Made by a program: the position numbers and the translations under genes. A stretch of DNA of 64,000 nt from assembly GCF_004684095.1 (NCBI RefSeq), contig NZ_SRII01000006.1, positions 124,001 to 188,000 of the forward strand. The letters are read 5' to 3'. Every line of letters starts with the position of its first letter. Positions within the stretch are counted from its first letter, which is position 1. The DNA is from Hymenobacter sp. UV11 (GTDB taxonomy: Bacteria; Bacteroidota; Bacteroidia; Cytophagales; Hymenobacteraceae). Below are positions 23,238 through 30,906 of the stretch, one piece after another. Under the pieces are notes generated by a model. The model searched no databases and was not told where the DNA came from. It saw nothing but the letters and a program-made list of their open reading frames with translations.

Positions 23238-24776
23238 CTACCGATTGCGGCCGTACTGCTCGTGGCTGCTCACCCAGTCGCTGCTGCTGATGGCGGCCCC
23301 CAGGCTTAGCTCGCCGGCCAGTACCACGCCGGCCACGATTTCGGCAAACTTGTAGACCGTGCCCTGGCCCACGCAGCCCAGCATGCGCAGGCACTCGTTT
23401 TGGGTGGCCAGGCCAGTGCCGCCGCCATGCGTGGCCACGATGAGCGACGGAATGGTGATGTTGATATACAAGTCGCCCTCCTTAGTTACTTCCGAGTAGA
23501 GCACGCCCGCGCTCGATTCGCTCACATTGGCCACATCCTGGCCGGTGGCTATGAAGAGCGCCGTGATGCCGTTGGCCGAGTGCGCGCCGTTGTTATTAGC
23601 CCCGCTCAGGAAGGCGCCCACGTTGCTCACCTGCCCGTGGTAGGCCAGCTGCTCGGGCGTCACGCGCATGCGCTGCTGCAGCACGTCGCGCCGGATGGTG
23701 GCCTCGGCCACTACGCGCTTGCCGCGGGTGCGCATCACGTTTATCTGGCTGGCTTTTTTGTCGGTAGCGAAGTTTGACTCCAGGTAAAAGTGTCGGACGG
23801 GCGCGCCCTTGTAGTTCTCCAAAATCCAGGAGCAGGCCGCGAAGGTGGCCCTACCCACCATGTTCTGGCCAGCCGCGTCGCCGGTCGAAAAGTTGAAGCG
23901 CAAGTAGGCAAACTTGTTGCTGAGGTACGTATCAATGTATTGCAGCTTGGCCACGCGCGAGGTGCTTTCGGCCTCGGGCCGAATCAGCTCCAGGCTCTCG
24001 GCTACCCAGCGGCCGAAGTCACGGGCGCCCCGCGCATCGTCGAATACAAACACCGGCGCGCGCTGCATGGCATCGCCGATGACGGTGCACTTCACGCCGC
24101 CGCACAGGTTGAGCACCTGCATGCCGCGGTTGTAGCTGGCCACCAGCGTGCCCTCGGTGGTGGCCATCGGGATGAGAAATTCGCCCTGCGCGTGCTCGCC
24201 GTTCACGTGCAGCGGGCCGGCCAGGCCCACCGGCACCTGCGCTACCCCCACAAAATGCTCGCAATTGCCCTGCAGTTCGTGGGGGTCGAAGGAGTAGTTT
24301 TTCAAGTGCTTGAATTGCTGCTCCGTAAACTGCTCGGCAAACCGCTGCCGGGCCTGAATGGCCGCCTCAGCGTAGTCGTCCTGCTCGGAGCGCGGAATGC
24401 GCACCCGGCTATCCTGGCTTACGATGGCGTCTTCTATCTCTACGCTCAGCTCGCCAAAGGCATCGGTGCTGAATTCGGCTTGCAACTGGTGCATGCCCTC
24501 GGCCAGCGCGGGTGTATTCAACACAAACGTGATGGTGCGGCCCACCGGCAGCTCAATAGCCTGGCTGCCGGGACCCAAGCTGGTGCCGGGCCGCAGCTCG
24601 CCGCCCCCCAGGTCGAGCTGCATGTGCGTGGCCGGCACCACCACCTCCCCTATTTTCACCTGCTTGAGGCCCGTTAGCTGCACCGTATCCAGGCGGTTCT
24701 TGATGCTGAACGCTACCCCCTGGCCCTCGGGCAAATTGTGGAGGCTGCCCCGGTTGTAGAGCAATTTGAGAAGCAT
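23238..24776 (-). CDS. hydroxymethylglutaryl-CoA reductase with extra N-terminal beta domain
   Basis: This protein of 512 residues is counted from the ATG at 24776; an in-frame ATG at 24797 is possible. Residues 1-115 form a beta-rich domain ('LLYNRGSLHNLPEGQGVAFSIKNRL' region) that I know only from bacterial HMGR-like proteins. The catalytic part has 'TEGTLVASYNRG' (Glu), 'STGDAAGQNMV', 'NFATDKKASQ' (Lys), 'ATGQDVANV' (Asp) and a late His in 'SSHEQYGRN'. It should reduce HMG-CoA to mevalonate, feeding isoprenoids such as carotenoids or menaquinone. No other mevalonate-pathway gene is in the window. Confidence 0.9.
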   Translation of the reverse strand: MLLKLLYNRGSLHNLPEGQGVAFSIKNRLDTVQLTGLKQVKIGEVVVPATHMQLDLGGGELRPGTSLGPGSQAIELPVGRTITFVLNTPALAEGMHQLQAEFSTDAFGELSVEIEDAIVSQDSRVRIPRSEQDDYAEAAIQARQRFAEQFTEQQFKHLKNYSFDPHELQGNCEHFVGVAQVPVGLAGPLHVNGEHAQGEFLIPMATTEGTLVASYNRGMQVLNLCGGVKCTVIGDAMQRAPVFVFDDARGARDFGRWVAESLELIRPEAESTSRVAKLQYIDTYLSNKFAYLRFNFSTGDAAGQNMVGRATFAACSWILENYKGAPVRHFYLESNFATDKKASQINVMRTRGKRVVAEATIRRDVLQQRMRVTPEQLAYHGQVSNVGAFLSGANNNGAHSANGITALFIATGQDVANVSESSAGVLYSEVTKEGDLYINITIPSLIVATHGGGTGLATQNECLRMLGCVGQGTVYKFAEIVAGVVLAGELSLGAAISSSDWVSSHEQYGRNR

Positions 24777-25198
24777 GGGGCTAGGGGTGAAAACCATGGG
24801 GAGGGCAGGGTAAAAAGGATGACAGAAAGCGCGACAATTAACGTTACGGTAGCGAGCGCCGCAGGGGTAGGCGCCCCCCTGTATTTTGTGCGCCACGCGG
24901 CAGAATGGGGGATGCCCTGGCGGGTAGGCAGGCTTCGGGGTAGTAGTGCGCGGGCCAGCGCTACGCCCCAACTGGCCCAGGCAGCCCAAAGCAGGTGCCG
25001 GTGAGCCGCGAAAATTACCCAATTGTGACCAAAACCAGCGCCTATGGCAAACCTCCTTCGCATCCTGCGGTTATAGGCCGCACGGCATCTTTACAGAACA
25101 TTCTCGTTCATGACTTTGCCACGCAACACTGCCGTATCTTTGCCCTTTCATTCGAATCCCAAGGCAGCCGGGAGTTCTTTCCGCCAGCTTTTCCTTCT
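24777..25198. other. divergent intergenic region between HMGR and PhyH genes
   Basis: This region of 422 bases has no supported gene; open frames here lack coding character. It contains the octamer GGGGTAGG twice and the likely PhyH promoter at 25115-25142. The HMGR promoter should be in its left half, but no clear TAnnTTTG was found there. Confidence 0.45.
25115..25142 (+). promoter_or_regulatory. promoter of the PhyH gene
   Basis: TTTG (25115-25118), 16 bases, then TATCTTTG (25135-25142). Both match the Bacteroidota -33 TTTG and -7 TAnnTTTG consensus, with slightly short spacing. Transcription would start near 25149, 50 bases before the ATG. Confidence 0.55.
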
Positions 25199-26014
25199 AT
25201 GGCATCCTTATCCGATTATCCGCGCTTTACTCTCGGCCAGGAACTGACGGCCGAACAGCGGGCTTTCTTTTCTAAATACGGGTTTCTTCATTTCCGGCCC
25301 TTTGCTTCTTCCGAGCAGGTGCAGGCCTACCTTAAAGCCACGCATCAAGTGCAAGACAACTGGCTGGCTAACCACGTTGACAAAGTAAACGGCGTGCCCA
25401 TCAAATATGGCAAAGACGTTGATGGCTCGCCCATTGTGCAGCGCTTCGCCTTTGCCTCGCAACACAGCCCCGTACTGCACGAGCTGCTACAGGACCCCCG
25501 CTTCGAAGCCCTGTTTCCGCTGCTCGAAATGCCCGAAGGCCGCGTAGGCGAAAATGAGCGCGATGGCCTGGTAGTGAACCACTACGTGAACGTCGAAGGC
25601 TCCGAATTCAGCCAGATGGGCTGGCACACCGACTCGCTGCGCGATGTTTTTTATGGCAAGCGCATCCGGCCCATGCTCAACGTGGGCCTGCACCTCGACG
25701 GCACCAAGGCCACCAACGGCGGCCTGCGCCTGATACCCGGCACCCACCGCCAGGGCCTGGGCAAGATGCTGTTTCGCAAAAAATACTACAAGGACGTTTT
25801 CTACGACCCCAACGAAATAGCCGTGGAAACCGAGCCCGGCGACCTCACCGTGCACGATGGCCGCATGTGGCACCGCGTGGCGCAGTCGCCGCTGGTGGGT
25901 GCTGAGTCGCGCCGCCGCGTGATGTACGTGCCCATCATCGGGGGCAAGTACCAGCCCAAAAGCGAAGAAAGCCCTACTCCCTTCTACCTGCGCTTCCTGC
26001 ACTTGGTAAAATAG
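25199..26014 (+). CDS. phytanoyl-CoA dioxygenase (PhyH) family protein
   Basis: This 271-residue protein starts at the ATG at 25199; the longer frame upstream runs through the promoter. It has the Fe(II)/2-oxoglutarate facial triad: His143-x-Asp145 in GWHTDS and distal His225 in RMWHRVA, with Arg239/240 placed to bind 2-oxoglutarate. The jelly-roll strands 'MLNVGLHLDGTKATNGGLRLIPGTH' are typical of PhyH. Substrates in this family range from lipids to osmolytes such as ectoine, so the substrate cannot be named. The gene is monocistronic, with a terminator about 260 bases downstream. Confidence 0.87.
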   Translation: MASLSDYPRFTLGQELTAEQRAFFSKYGFLHFRPFASSEQVQAYLKATHQVQDNWLANHVDKVNGVPIKYGKDVDGSPIVQRFAFASQHSPVLHELLQDPRFEALFPLLEMPEGRVGENERDGLVVNHYVNVEGSEFSQMGWHTDSLRDVFYGKRIRPMLNVGLHLDGTKATNGGLRLIPGTHRQGLGKMLFRKKYYKDVFYDPNEIAVETEPGDLTVHDGRMWHRVAQSPLVGAESRRRVMYVPIIGGKYQPKSEESPTPFYLRFLHLVK

Positions 26015-26502
26015 CTACGCACTAACCAACAAGCTCTTGATGGCTTGGCCGTGCTGGCCAGTGATGCGGGCTATGGCCTGTGGGGCTGCTCTAAGTAGCT
26101 GAAGCTGGAGGAGCATCTCACCCATACGTTGCGGCAAGCATTGTTTGCGGTGAAGCGGAAGTAATTCCGGGGCTGCTCAACCAGGTGTCGGCGGGCCTCC
26201 CGAGCGTGGTACCAGAAAGCATGGCCAAAAAAACAGCGGTCGATAGCAGCATGTAACCACCGGTATCGTTTGTGCCCTTCCTCCACTCCGGGGAAGGGCT
26301 TTTTGTTTGGCTGCGAGCGGCTTGCAGCACCATAACACTGCAAGACGAGCCTTCGCGTGGTTTTCGGTAGGTCATCTATTATTAGGCGACTGCGCTGCAC
26401 AAAATACCCGGCCGCAAAAAAAATAATACGATTATTACAAATGCCATAATTTTACACGTTTATTCAAAATACTGACTTACAAGAGATTGATTCGAAAAAG
26501 TG
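26015..26502. other. non-coding region after PhyH
   Basis: About 490 bases without a supported gene. The first 150 bases are GC-rich and coding-like in one frame, but with an internal stop. They are followed by a plus-strand terminator (26274-26304). The part from 26400 on is AT-rich and leads into the promoter of the hairpin array. Confidence 0.5.
26274..26304 (+). terminator. Rho-independent terminator, end of PhyH transcript
   Basis: Stem GCCCTTCC/GGAAGGGC with a 10-base loop, followed by TTTTTG. It lies 260 bases after the PhyH stop codon, so the PhyH mRNA would carry a long 3' region, or a separate small RNA ends here. Confidence 0.75.
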
Positions 26503-26574
26503 AAAGGTGAGTGTCTACTTACCTAAAAAGGTGAGCTAACACTTACCGCGTTTTACTTTTTTGTCGTAATATTG
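26503..26574 (+). promoter_or_regulatory. tandem 24-bp repeat and -7 box before the hairpin array
   Basis: AAAGGTGAG occurs at 26503-26511 and 26527-26535. Each copy is followed by an imperfect inverted partner (ACTTACC), giving two tandem near-palindromes with 24-bp period. TAATATTG (26567-26574) fits the -7 element at seven of eight positions and predicts a transcript start at about 26581, exactly where the first hairpin begins. No convincing -33 box was found. Confidence 0.45.
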
Positions 26575-26580
26575 CTCCCG

Positions 26581-26940
26581 CTACCAGCTAACGAGTCCCA
26601 CCCAGTTGCCTGGTAGTTGACTACTCTACACTCTGCTAGCCAGTTGCCGTCCCACCCCAACTGGCTTCACATTCACACTCTGATACCCGGCCGTCGTCCC
26701 ACCCCAGCCGGTTTCACCCCACACTCTGATGCCTGGCCGTCGTCCCACCCCGGCTGGTTTCACCCCACACACTACTAGCCGGCCGTCGTCCCACCCCAGC
26801 CGGTTTCGCACCATTCTTCGCTTACCCAGTCGTCGTCCCACCCCGTCTGGTTTCCGTATCTCTGCCCCGCCCCGGCCTGGTAGAGTCTGAAGTTTTTCAA
26901 CCGGCCGATTTGGTAATTCCGAATCGGCCGGTTTCTTTTT
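26581..26940 (+). ncRNA. candidate structured RNA: six tandem hairpins plus terminator
   Basis: Six stem-loops follow each other, five of them with a 46-47 bp period. Each loop carries GTCCCACC (at 26595, 26649, 26696, 26742, 26788 and 26835; mostly TCGTCCCACCCC). The flanking arms differ but stay largely paired: CTACCAG/CTGGTAG, CCAGTTG/CAACTGG, CCGGC/GCCGG (twice), CTGGCCG/CGGCTGG with G-U pairs, and CCAGTCG/CGTCTGG with one mismatch. Spacers are also alike (TTCAC...ACACTCTGAT). The array ends in a perfect 12-bp stem (26899-26910/26922-26933) followed by TCTTTTT. A -7-like box lies just upstream. No plus-strand reading frame is present. Stem variation with a fixed loop indicates selection on RNA structure. 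The function is unknown, and no known family is recognised. Confidence 0.6.
26899..26940 (+). terminator. terminator of the hairpin array
   Basis: AACCGGCCGATT/AATCGGCCGGTT, a perfect 12-bp stem with an 11-base loop, followed by TCTTTTT on the plus strand. The next gene (TetR) starts 140 bases later. Confidence 0.9.
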
Positions 26941-27079
26941 GGCAGCTAAGGCGTTAGGGAGCGTCAAGTGCATAAAAACTGCCTAGAACGAGGCTGGTGG
27001 GCATTTCTGCCCGAACTTTGTACCTCATCTAGTGCCTGCGGCGGCCAGCCGGCCGGCCCTACCCCCCTTTGCTCCACGT

Positions 27080-27613
27080 ATGATTACCCGCCGCCAACAC
27101 ATTGCCGATGTGGCGCTGCAACTCTTTGGGGATAAAGGATTTGAGAACACTTCCACCCAACAGATTGCCAAGGCTGCCGGCGTTTCGGAAGCCCTTATTT
27201 TCAAGCATTTCGGCTCAAAGGACCAGCTGCTTGATTTCGTAGTTAAGAGCGGTTATCAGCGCATTATCGAGCACAACCGCGGAGGTTTGACCGAGACTGA
27301 CCCGCTCACGTTTATTCACAGCGTCATCGACCTGCCTTATAAGCTGGTGCTGGAGGAGCCCGCCTTCTGGAAGCTCCAATACCGCCTGGCCGATAACGAC
27401 ACGGCCCAGCAGCAGCACGAGCGCTTTATGCGGCCCGTGCCCACGCGGCTGCAGGCGGCTTTTGAGCAGCTCGGCTACCCCGAGCCCGACAAGGAAACGC
27501 GCCTGCTGCTGCTGCTCATTGAGGCGCTGTGGAAGATTGAGGCCAACAAAACGGATGAGCACGTGCGCGAAATGCTCGATTTTATCAAGCGTAAGTACGA
27601 GCCGCAGCGCTAG
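27080..27613 (+). CDS. TetR/AcrR family transcriptional regulator
   Basis: This 177-residue protein starts at the ATG at 27080. The N-terminal TetR DNA-binding domain is clear: 'IADVALQLFGDKGFENTSTQQIAKAAGVSEALIFKHFGSKDQLL'. The remaining 120 residues form an all-helical ligand-binding domain with no recognisable specificity. Sense-strand CTACCCCC lies about 20 bases before the start. It is followed after 69 bases by purU on the same strand, with no evident terminator between, so the two may share a transcript. What it controls is unknown. Confidence 0.92.
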   Translation: MITRRQHIADVALQLFGDKGFENTSTQQIAKAAGVSEALIFKHFGSKDQLLDFVVKSGYQRIIEHNRGGLTETDPLTFIHSVIDLPYKLVLEEPAFWKLQYRLADNDTAQQQHERFMRPVPTRLQAAFEQLGYPEPDKETRLLLLLIEALWKIEANKTDEHVREMLDFIKRKYEPQR

Positions 27614-27682
27614 CGAGGGGTAGGCGGCTGCATATTGCCGGCTCATTCACCTACTGGCCCGGCTTGCCGGGCGGCTTTTGCC

Positions 27683-28516
27683 ATGGCACACTGGCTGCTG
27701 ATTCAGTGCCCCGACGAGCGCGGGCTTATCTACAAGGTAACGGGCGTGCTCTACGCGCAGGGCCTCAACATTGTGCGCAACAGCGAGTTTGTGGCCCGCG
27801 AGGAGAGTGTGTTTTTCATGCGCACCGAGTTTGCGGGCGCCTTTGAAGCGGCTACGCTGCTGGCGGCGCTGCGGGCGGCCCTACCCCCCTCGGCCGACAT
27901 CAGGCTGACCGGCAATCGCTGCAAGGATATTGTGCTGCTCGTGACCAAAGAGCACCACTGCCTGAGCGAGCTGCTGGTGCGCCACGCCTTTGGCGAGTTG
28001 AATGCCACCATTCGGGCCGTTATCAGCAACCACGAGGTGCTGGGCGAGCTAACGGGCAAGTTTGGGATTCCCTTTCACTACCTGCCGCACGAGGGCCGCA
28101 GCCGCGCCGCGCACGAGGCCGAGGTGCTAGGCGTGCTGGCCGGCTACGCCCCCGACTTGGTGGTGCTGGCCAAGTACATGCGCATTCTATCGCCCGAGTT
28201 TGTGGCGCCGTATGCCAACCGGCTCATCAATATCCACCACTCGTTTTTGCCGGCTTTTGTAGGGGCCAGCCCGTATGCGCAGGCGTTTGAGCGGGGCGTG
28301 AAGATAATTGGGGCCACGGCGCACTTCGTGAACGAGCAGCTGGACCAGGGGCCGATTATTGCGCAGAGCGTGATGCCGATTGACCACACCCGCAGCGCCC
28401 GCGAAATGGCCCAGGCCGGCCGCGACGTAGAAAAGCTGGTGCTGGCCCGCGCCCTCGGGCTGGTGCTGGATGAGCAGGTATTCGTGCACCGCAATAAGAC
28501 CATCATCTTCGACTAA
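27683..28516 (+). CDS. purU: formyltetrahydrofolate deformylase
   Basis: This 277-residue protein starts at the ATG at 27683. An N-terminal ACT domain (residues 3-80, 'LLIQCPDERGLIYKVTGVLYAQGLNI') is followed by a formyltransferase-fold hydrolase with the catalytic trio Asn183, His185 (INIHHSFLPAF) and Asp221 (EQLDQGPII). It hydrolyses 10-formyl-THF to formate and THF, supplying formate for purine synthesis and balancing one-carbon pools. In E. coli the ACT domain senses methionine and glycine; regulation is presumed similar here. Confidence 0.95.
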   Translation: MAHWLLIQCPDERGLIYKVTGVLYAQGLNIVRNSEFVAREESVFFMRTEFAGAFEAATLLAALRAALPPSADIRLTGNRCKDIVLLVTKEHHCLSELLVRHAFGELNATIRAVISNHEVLGELTGKFGIPFHYLPHEGRSRAAHEAEVLGVLAGYAPDLVVLAKYMRILSPEFVAPYANRLINIHHSFLPAFVGASPYAQAFERGVKIIGATAHFVNEQLDQGPIIAQSVMPIDHTRSAREMAQAGRDVEKLVLARALGLVLDEQVFVHRNKTIIFD

Positions 28517-28618
28517 GCCGGGGGTAGGCCAGCCGGACAGGCCAGAAAATTGCCCTGAAAATGGCGTTTTGGTAATTTTATTCGTAACTTCAATGGTTTA
28601 CCATCCCTGATTTGGCTT

Positions 28619-30796
28619 ATGCCCCGTACGTTAATAGTCTCCAACCGCCTACCCACTAAAGTTCTCCGCACCGACGAAGGCCTCACTTTTCAGCCCAGCG
28701 AAGGCGGGCTCGCCACTGGCCTCGGCTCCATTTATAAGCAGGGCGATAACGTGTGGATTGGCTGGCCAGGACTGTTTGTGGAAGACGAGGCAGAGGAAGA
28801 TTACATCAGGCAAAAGATACGGGCTGATAATATGGCCCCGGTGTTCCTGACGGAGGCCGAAATCCGGGATTTCTACGAGGGTTTCAGCAACTCTACCCTG
28901 TGGCCTACCTTTCACTATTTCAGCGAGTTTGCTACCTATGAGCAGGCGCACTGGGAAGCATATGTGGCCGTAAACGAGAAATTTTGCGCCGCCGTGCTGG
29001 CTCAGGCTGGCCCCGACGATACCATTTGGGTGCAGGACTATCAGCTGCTGCTGCTGCCGGCCCTGCTGCGCGCGGCGCGGCCCGAGGCGTCGATTGGCTT
29101 CTTTTTGCACATCCCGTTCCCCTCGCATGAGCTGATGCGGGTGCTGCCCTGGCGCAACGAGCTGCTGCGCGGTATGCTGGGTGCCGACCTCATTGGCTTC
29201 CACACCTTTGGCTACATGCGGCACTTCCTGAGCTCGGTGGCGCACGCGCTGGGCCTACCCGCCCAGAATGGCCGCATTGAGAACGGCAACCGCTCGGTGC
29301 GCGTTGATGCTTTTCCGATGGGTATCGACTACGAGCGCTACGCGGCGGCGGCGGCCTCTGATGAGGCAAAGGGCCACGAGGCGCGCTACCGCGAGGCGCT
29401 GCGCGACACGCGCGTTATCCTCTCCATCGACCGGCTCGACTACACCAAGGGCATTGCGCAGCGGCTGCGGGCGTTTGACCTGCTTTTGCAGCGCTACCCC
29501 GAGTGGCGCGGGCAGGTGAGCCTGATAATGCTGGTGGTGCCCTCGCGCGACCAAGTGCCGCAGTACGCCTCGCTCAAGGAAGAGATTGACGAGCTCACGG
29601 GCCGCATCAATTCGCAGTACCGCACCATCGACTGGAACCCCATTCTGTATTTCTACCGCTCCCTACCCCTCGAAGAGCTGGCGGCCTTGTTCCGCATTGC
29701 GGAAGTAGCGCTGGTGACGCCCATGCGCGACGGTATGAACCTGGTAGCCAAGGAGTACGTGGCCAGCCGCCTCGACCAGCAGGGAGTTCTTATCCTGAGT
29801 GAGCGGGCCGGCGCCGCCCGCGAGCTATCGGATGCCATTATCATCAACCCCACCGACATGGGCCAGCTGGCCGAGGCCATGCACGACGCCCTGGTGATGC
29901 CCAAGGAGGAGCAGATAGTGCGCATGGCGGCCATGCAGGCCCTGGTGAAGCGCTATAATGTATTTTCCTGGACCAAGCTTTTCCTCAACCAGCTGGCTTA
30001 CACCAAGATGAAGCAACATACTCTTGCTACTGAAATGCTAACCGAAGAGGCTACCAAGCAGCTGCTGGCCGCCTACCACACCGCCGAGGAGCGCCTCCTG
30101 CTGCTCGACTACGATGGCACGCTCATGGCCTTCCAGGCCGACCCCAAGCGGGTGGAGCCCGACCAGGAGCTGCGCCTGCTGCTGCGCGCCCTCACCGACC
30201 TGCCCCGCACGCGGGTGGTCATCATCAGCGGGCGCGACCGGCACACGCTGGAGAAGTGGCTGGGGCATTTGCCCGTCGATTTTATTGCCGAGCACGGCGT
30301 GTGGCTGCGCCCGGCCGGCGAGGAGTGGCAGCTGTTTCAGCAGTTGCGCAACGACTGGATGCGCGAGCTGCGCCCGGTGCTGGAGCTGTACGTGGCCCGC
30401 ACCGCCGGCTCGTTTATCGAGGAGAAGGACTACTCGCTGGTGTGGCACTACCGCCGCGCTGACGCCGAGCTAGGTGAGGTGCGCGCCCGCGAGCTGCTCA
30501 GCCACCTCTCGTTTATGACTGCCAACACCGAGCTCCAAGTGATGGAAGGCAATAAGGTGCTCGAAATCAAGGCAGCGGGCATCAACAAAGGCAACGCTGC
30601 CGCCCGCTGGCTGGCCAAGTACCCGGCCGAATTTGTGCTGGCCCTCGGCGACGACCGCACCGACGAGGATACCTTCCGGGCCCTACCCCCCGAGGCGTAC
30701 TCGGTGCGCGTGGGCACCGATGCCCGCTCGCTGGCCCGCTTCCACATCGCCGGCCCGCCCGAGGTGCGGCAGCTGCTACGGCAACTGTTAGCGTAA
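28619..30796 (+). CDS. bifunctional trehalose-6-phosphate synthase/phosphatase
   Basis: This 725-residue fusion has a GT20 trehalose-phosphate synthase at residues 1-465 ('RTLIVSNRLPTKV', 'GLATGLGSIY', 'VWVQDYQLLLLPALLR'-type block, 'RLDYTKGIAQRL', 'PMRDGMNLVAKEY'). A HAD-type phosphatase covers about 490-725, with Asp497 and Asp499 in LLDYDGT, 'VIISGRDR', and 'ALGDDRTDEDTF'. It makes trehalose from UDP-glucose and glucose-6-phosphate in the cytoplasm. This single-chain arrangement is common in Bacteroidota and eukaryotes. It converges on a GH15 enzyme across a 45-bp perfect inverted repeat, suggesting linked synthesis and turnover of trehalose or alpha-glucans. Confidence 0.95.
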   Translation: MPRTLIVSNRLPTKVLRTDEGLTFQPSEGGLATGLGSIYKQGDNVWIGWPGLFVEDEAEEDYIRQKIRADNMAPVFLTEAEIRDFYEGFSNSTLWPTFHYFSEFATYEQAHWEAYVAVNEKFCAAVLAQAGPDDTIWVQDYQLLLLPALLRAARPEASIGFFLHIPFPSHELMRVLPWRNELLRGMLGADLIGFHTFGYMRHFLSSVAHALGLPAQNGRIENGNRSVRVDAFPMGIDYERYAAAAASDEAKGHEARYREALRDTRVILSIDRLDYTKGIAQRLRAFDLLLQRYPEWRGQVSLIMLVVPSRDQVPQYASLKEEIDELTGRINSQYRTIDWNPILYFYRSLPLEELAALFRIAEVALVTPMRDGMNLVAKEYVASRLDQQGVLILSERAGAARELSDAIIINPTDMGQLAEAMHDALVMPKEEQIVRMAAMQALVKRYNVFSWTKLFLNQLAYTKMKQHTLATEMLTEEATKQLLAAYHTAEERLLLLDYDGTLMAFQADPKRVEPDQELRLLLRALTDLPRTRVVIISGRDRHTLEKWLGHLPVDFIAEHGVWLRPAGEEWQLFQQLRNDWMRELRPVLELYVARTAGSFIEEKDYSLVWHYRRADAELGEVRARELLSHLSFMTANTELQVMEGNKVLEIKAAGINKGNAAARWLAKYPAEFVLALGDDRTDEDTFRALPPEAYSVRVGTDARSLARFHIAGPPEVRQLLRQLLA

Positions 30797-30804
30797 CTAA
30801 GTAA

Positions 30805-30903
30805 TTTCACCGCGAAAGGCGCGGAGGGATACGCGAAAGAGCGCGGAAGTTTACTTTGCTTCCGCGCTCTTTCGCGTATCCCTCCGCGCCTTTCGCGGTG
30901 AAA
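30805..30903. terminator. perfect 45-bp inverted repeat between convergent genes
   Basis: Arms 30805-30849 and 30859-30903 are complementary without mismatch, with a 9-base loop. It lies 9 bases after the TPS/TPP stop and 4 bases after the GH15 stop codon (on the minus strand), so it probably ends both transcripts. The arm is made of short CGCGAAAG/GCGCGGAG-like sub-repeats, as seen in other dispersed elements of the window. Confidence 0.85.
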
Positions 30904-30906
30904 ACC

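Noticed and set aside
25140..25165. TTCGAATCCC resembling a tRNA T-loop
   Set aside because: No acceptor, anticodon or D-arm pairing could be built around it; it lies in the PhyH leader.
26018..26166. Coding-like stretch after PhyH ending LTHTLRQALFAVKRK
   Set aside because: It contains an in-frame stop, has no start and matches no family I know. Too weak to call a pseudogene.
26221..26256. Eleven-codon frame MAKKTAVDSSM before a terminator
   Set aside because: Possible leader-peptide layout, but no regulated gene follows and the peptide has no informative codon run.
26581..26880. CRISPR array
   Set aside because: The repeats are regular, but the conserved part is a loop plus spacer-like linker. 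The arms vary by compensation, there are no unique spacers of constant length, and no cas genes are present.
26626..26973. Minus-strand open frame of 115 codons across the hairpin array, with repeating GWGGTT/GVGRR peptides
   Set aside because: The repeat period alternates between 46 and 47 bases, so successive units are read in different frames. Variation keeps the stems paired rather than the peptide, and a plus-strand terminator closes the array. A translated repeat family cannot be fully excluded.
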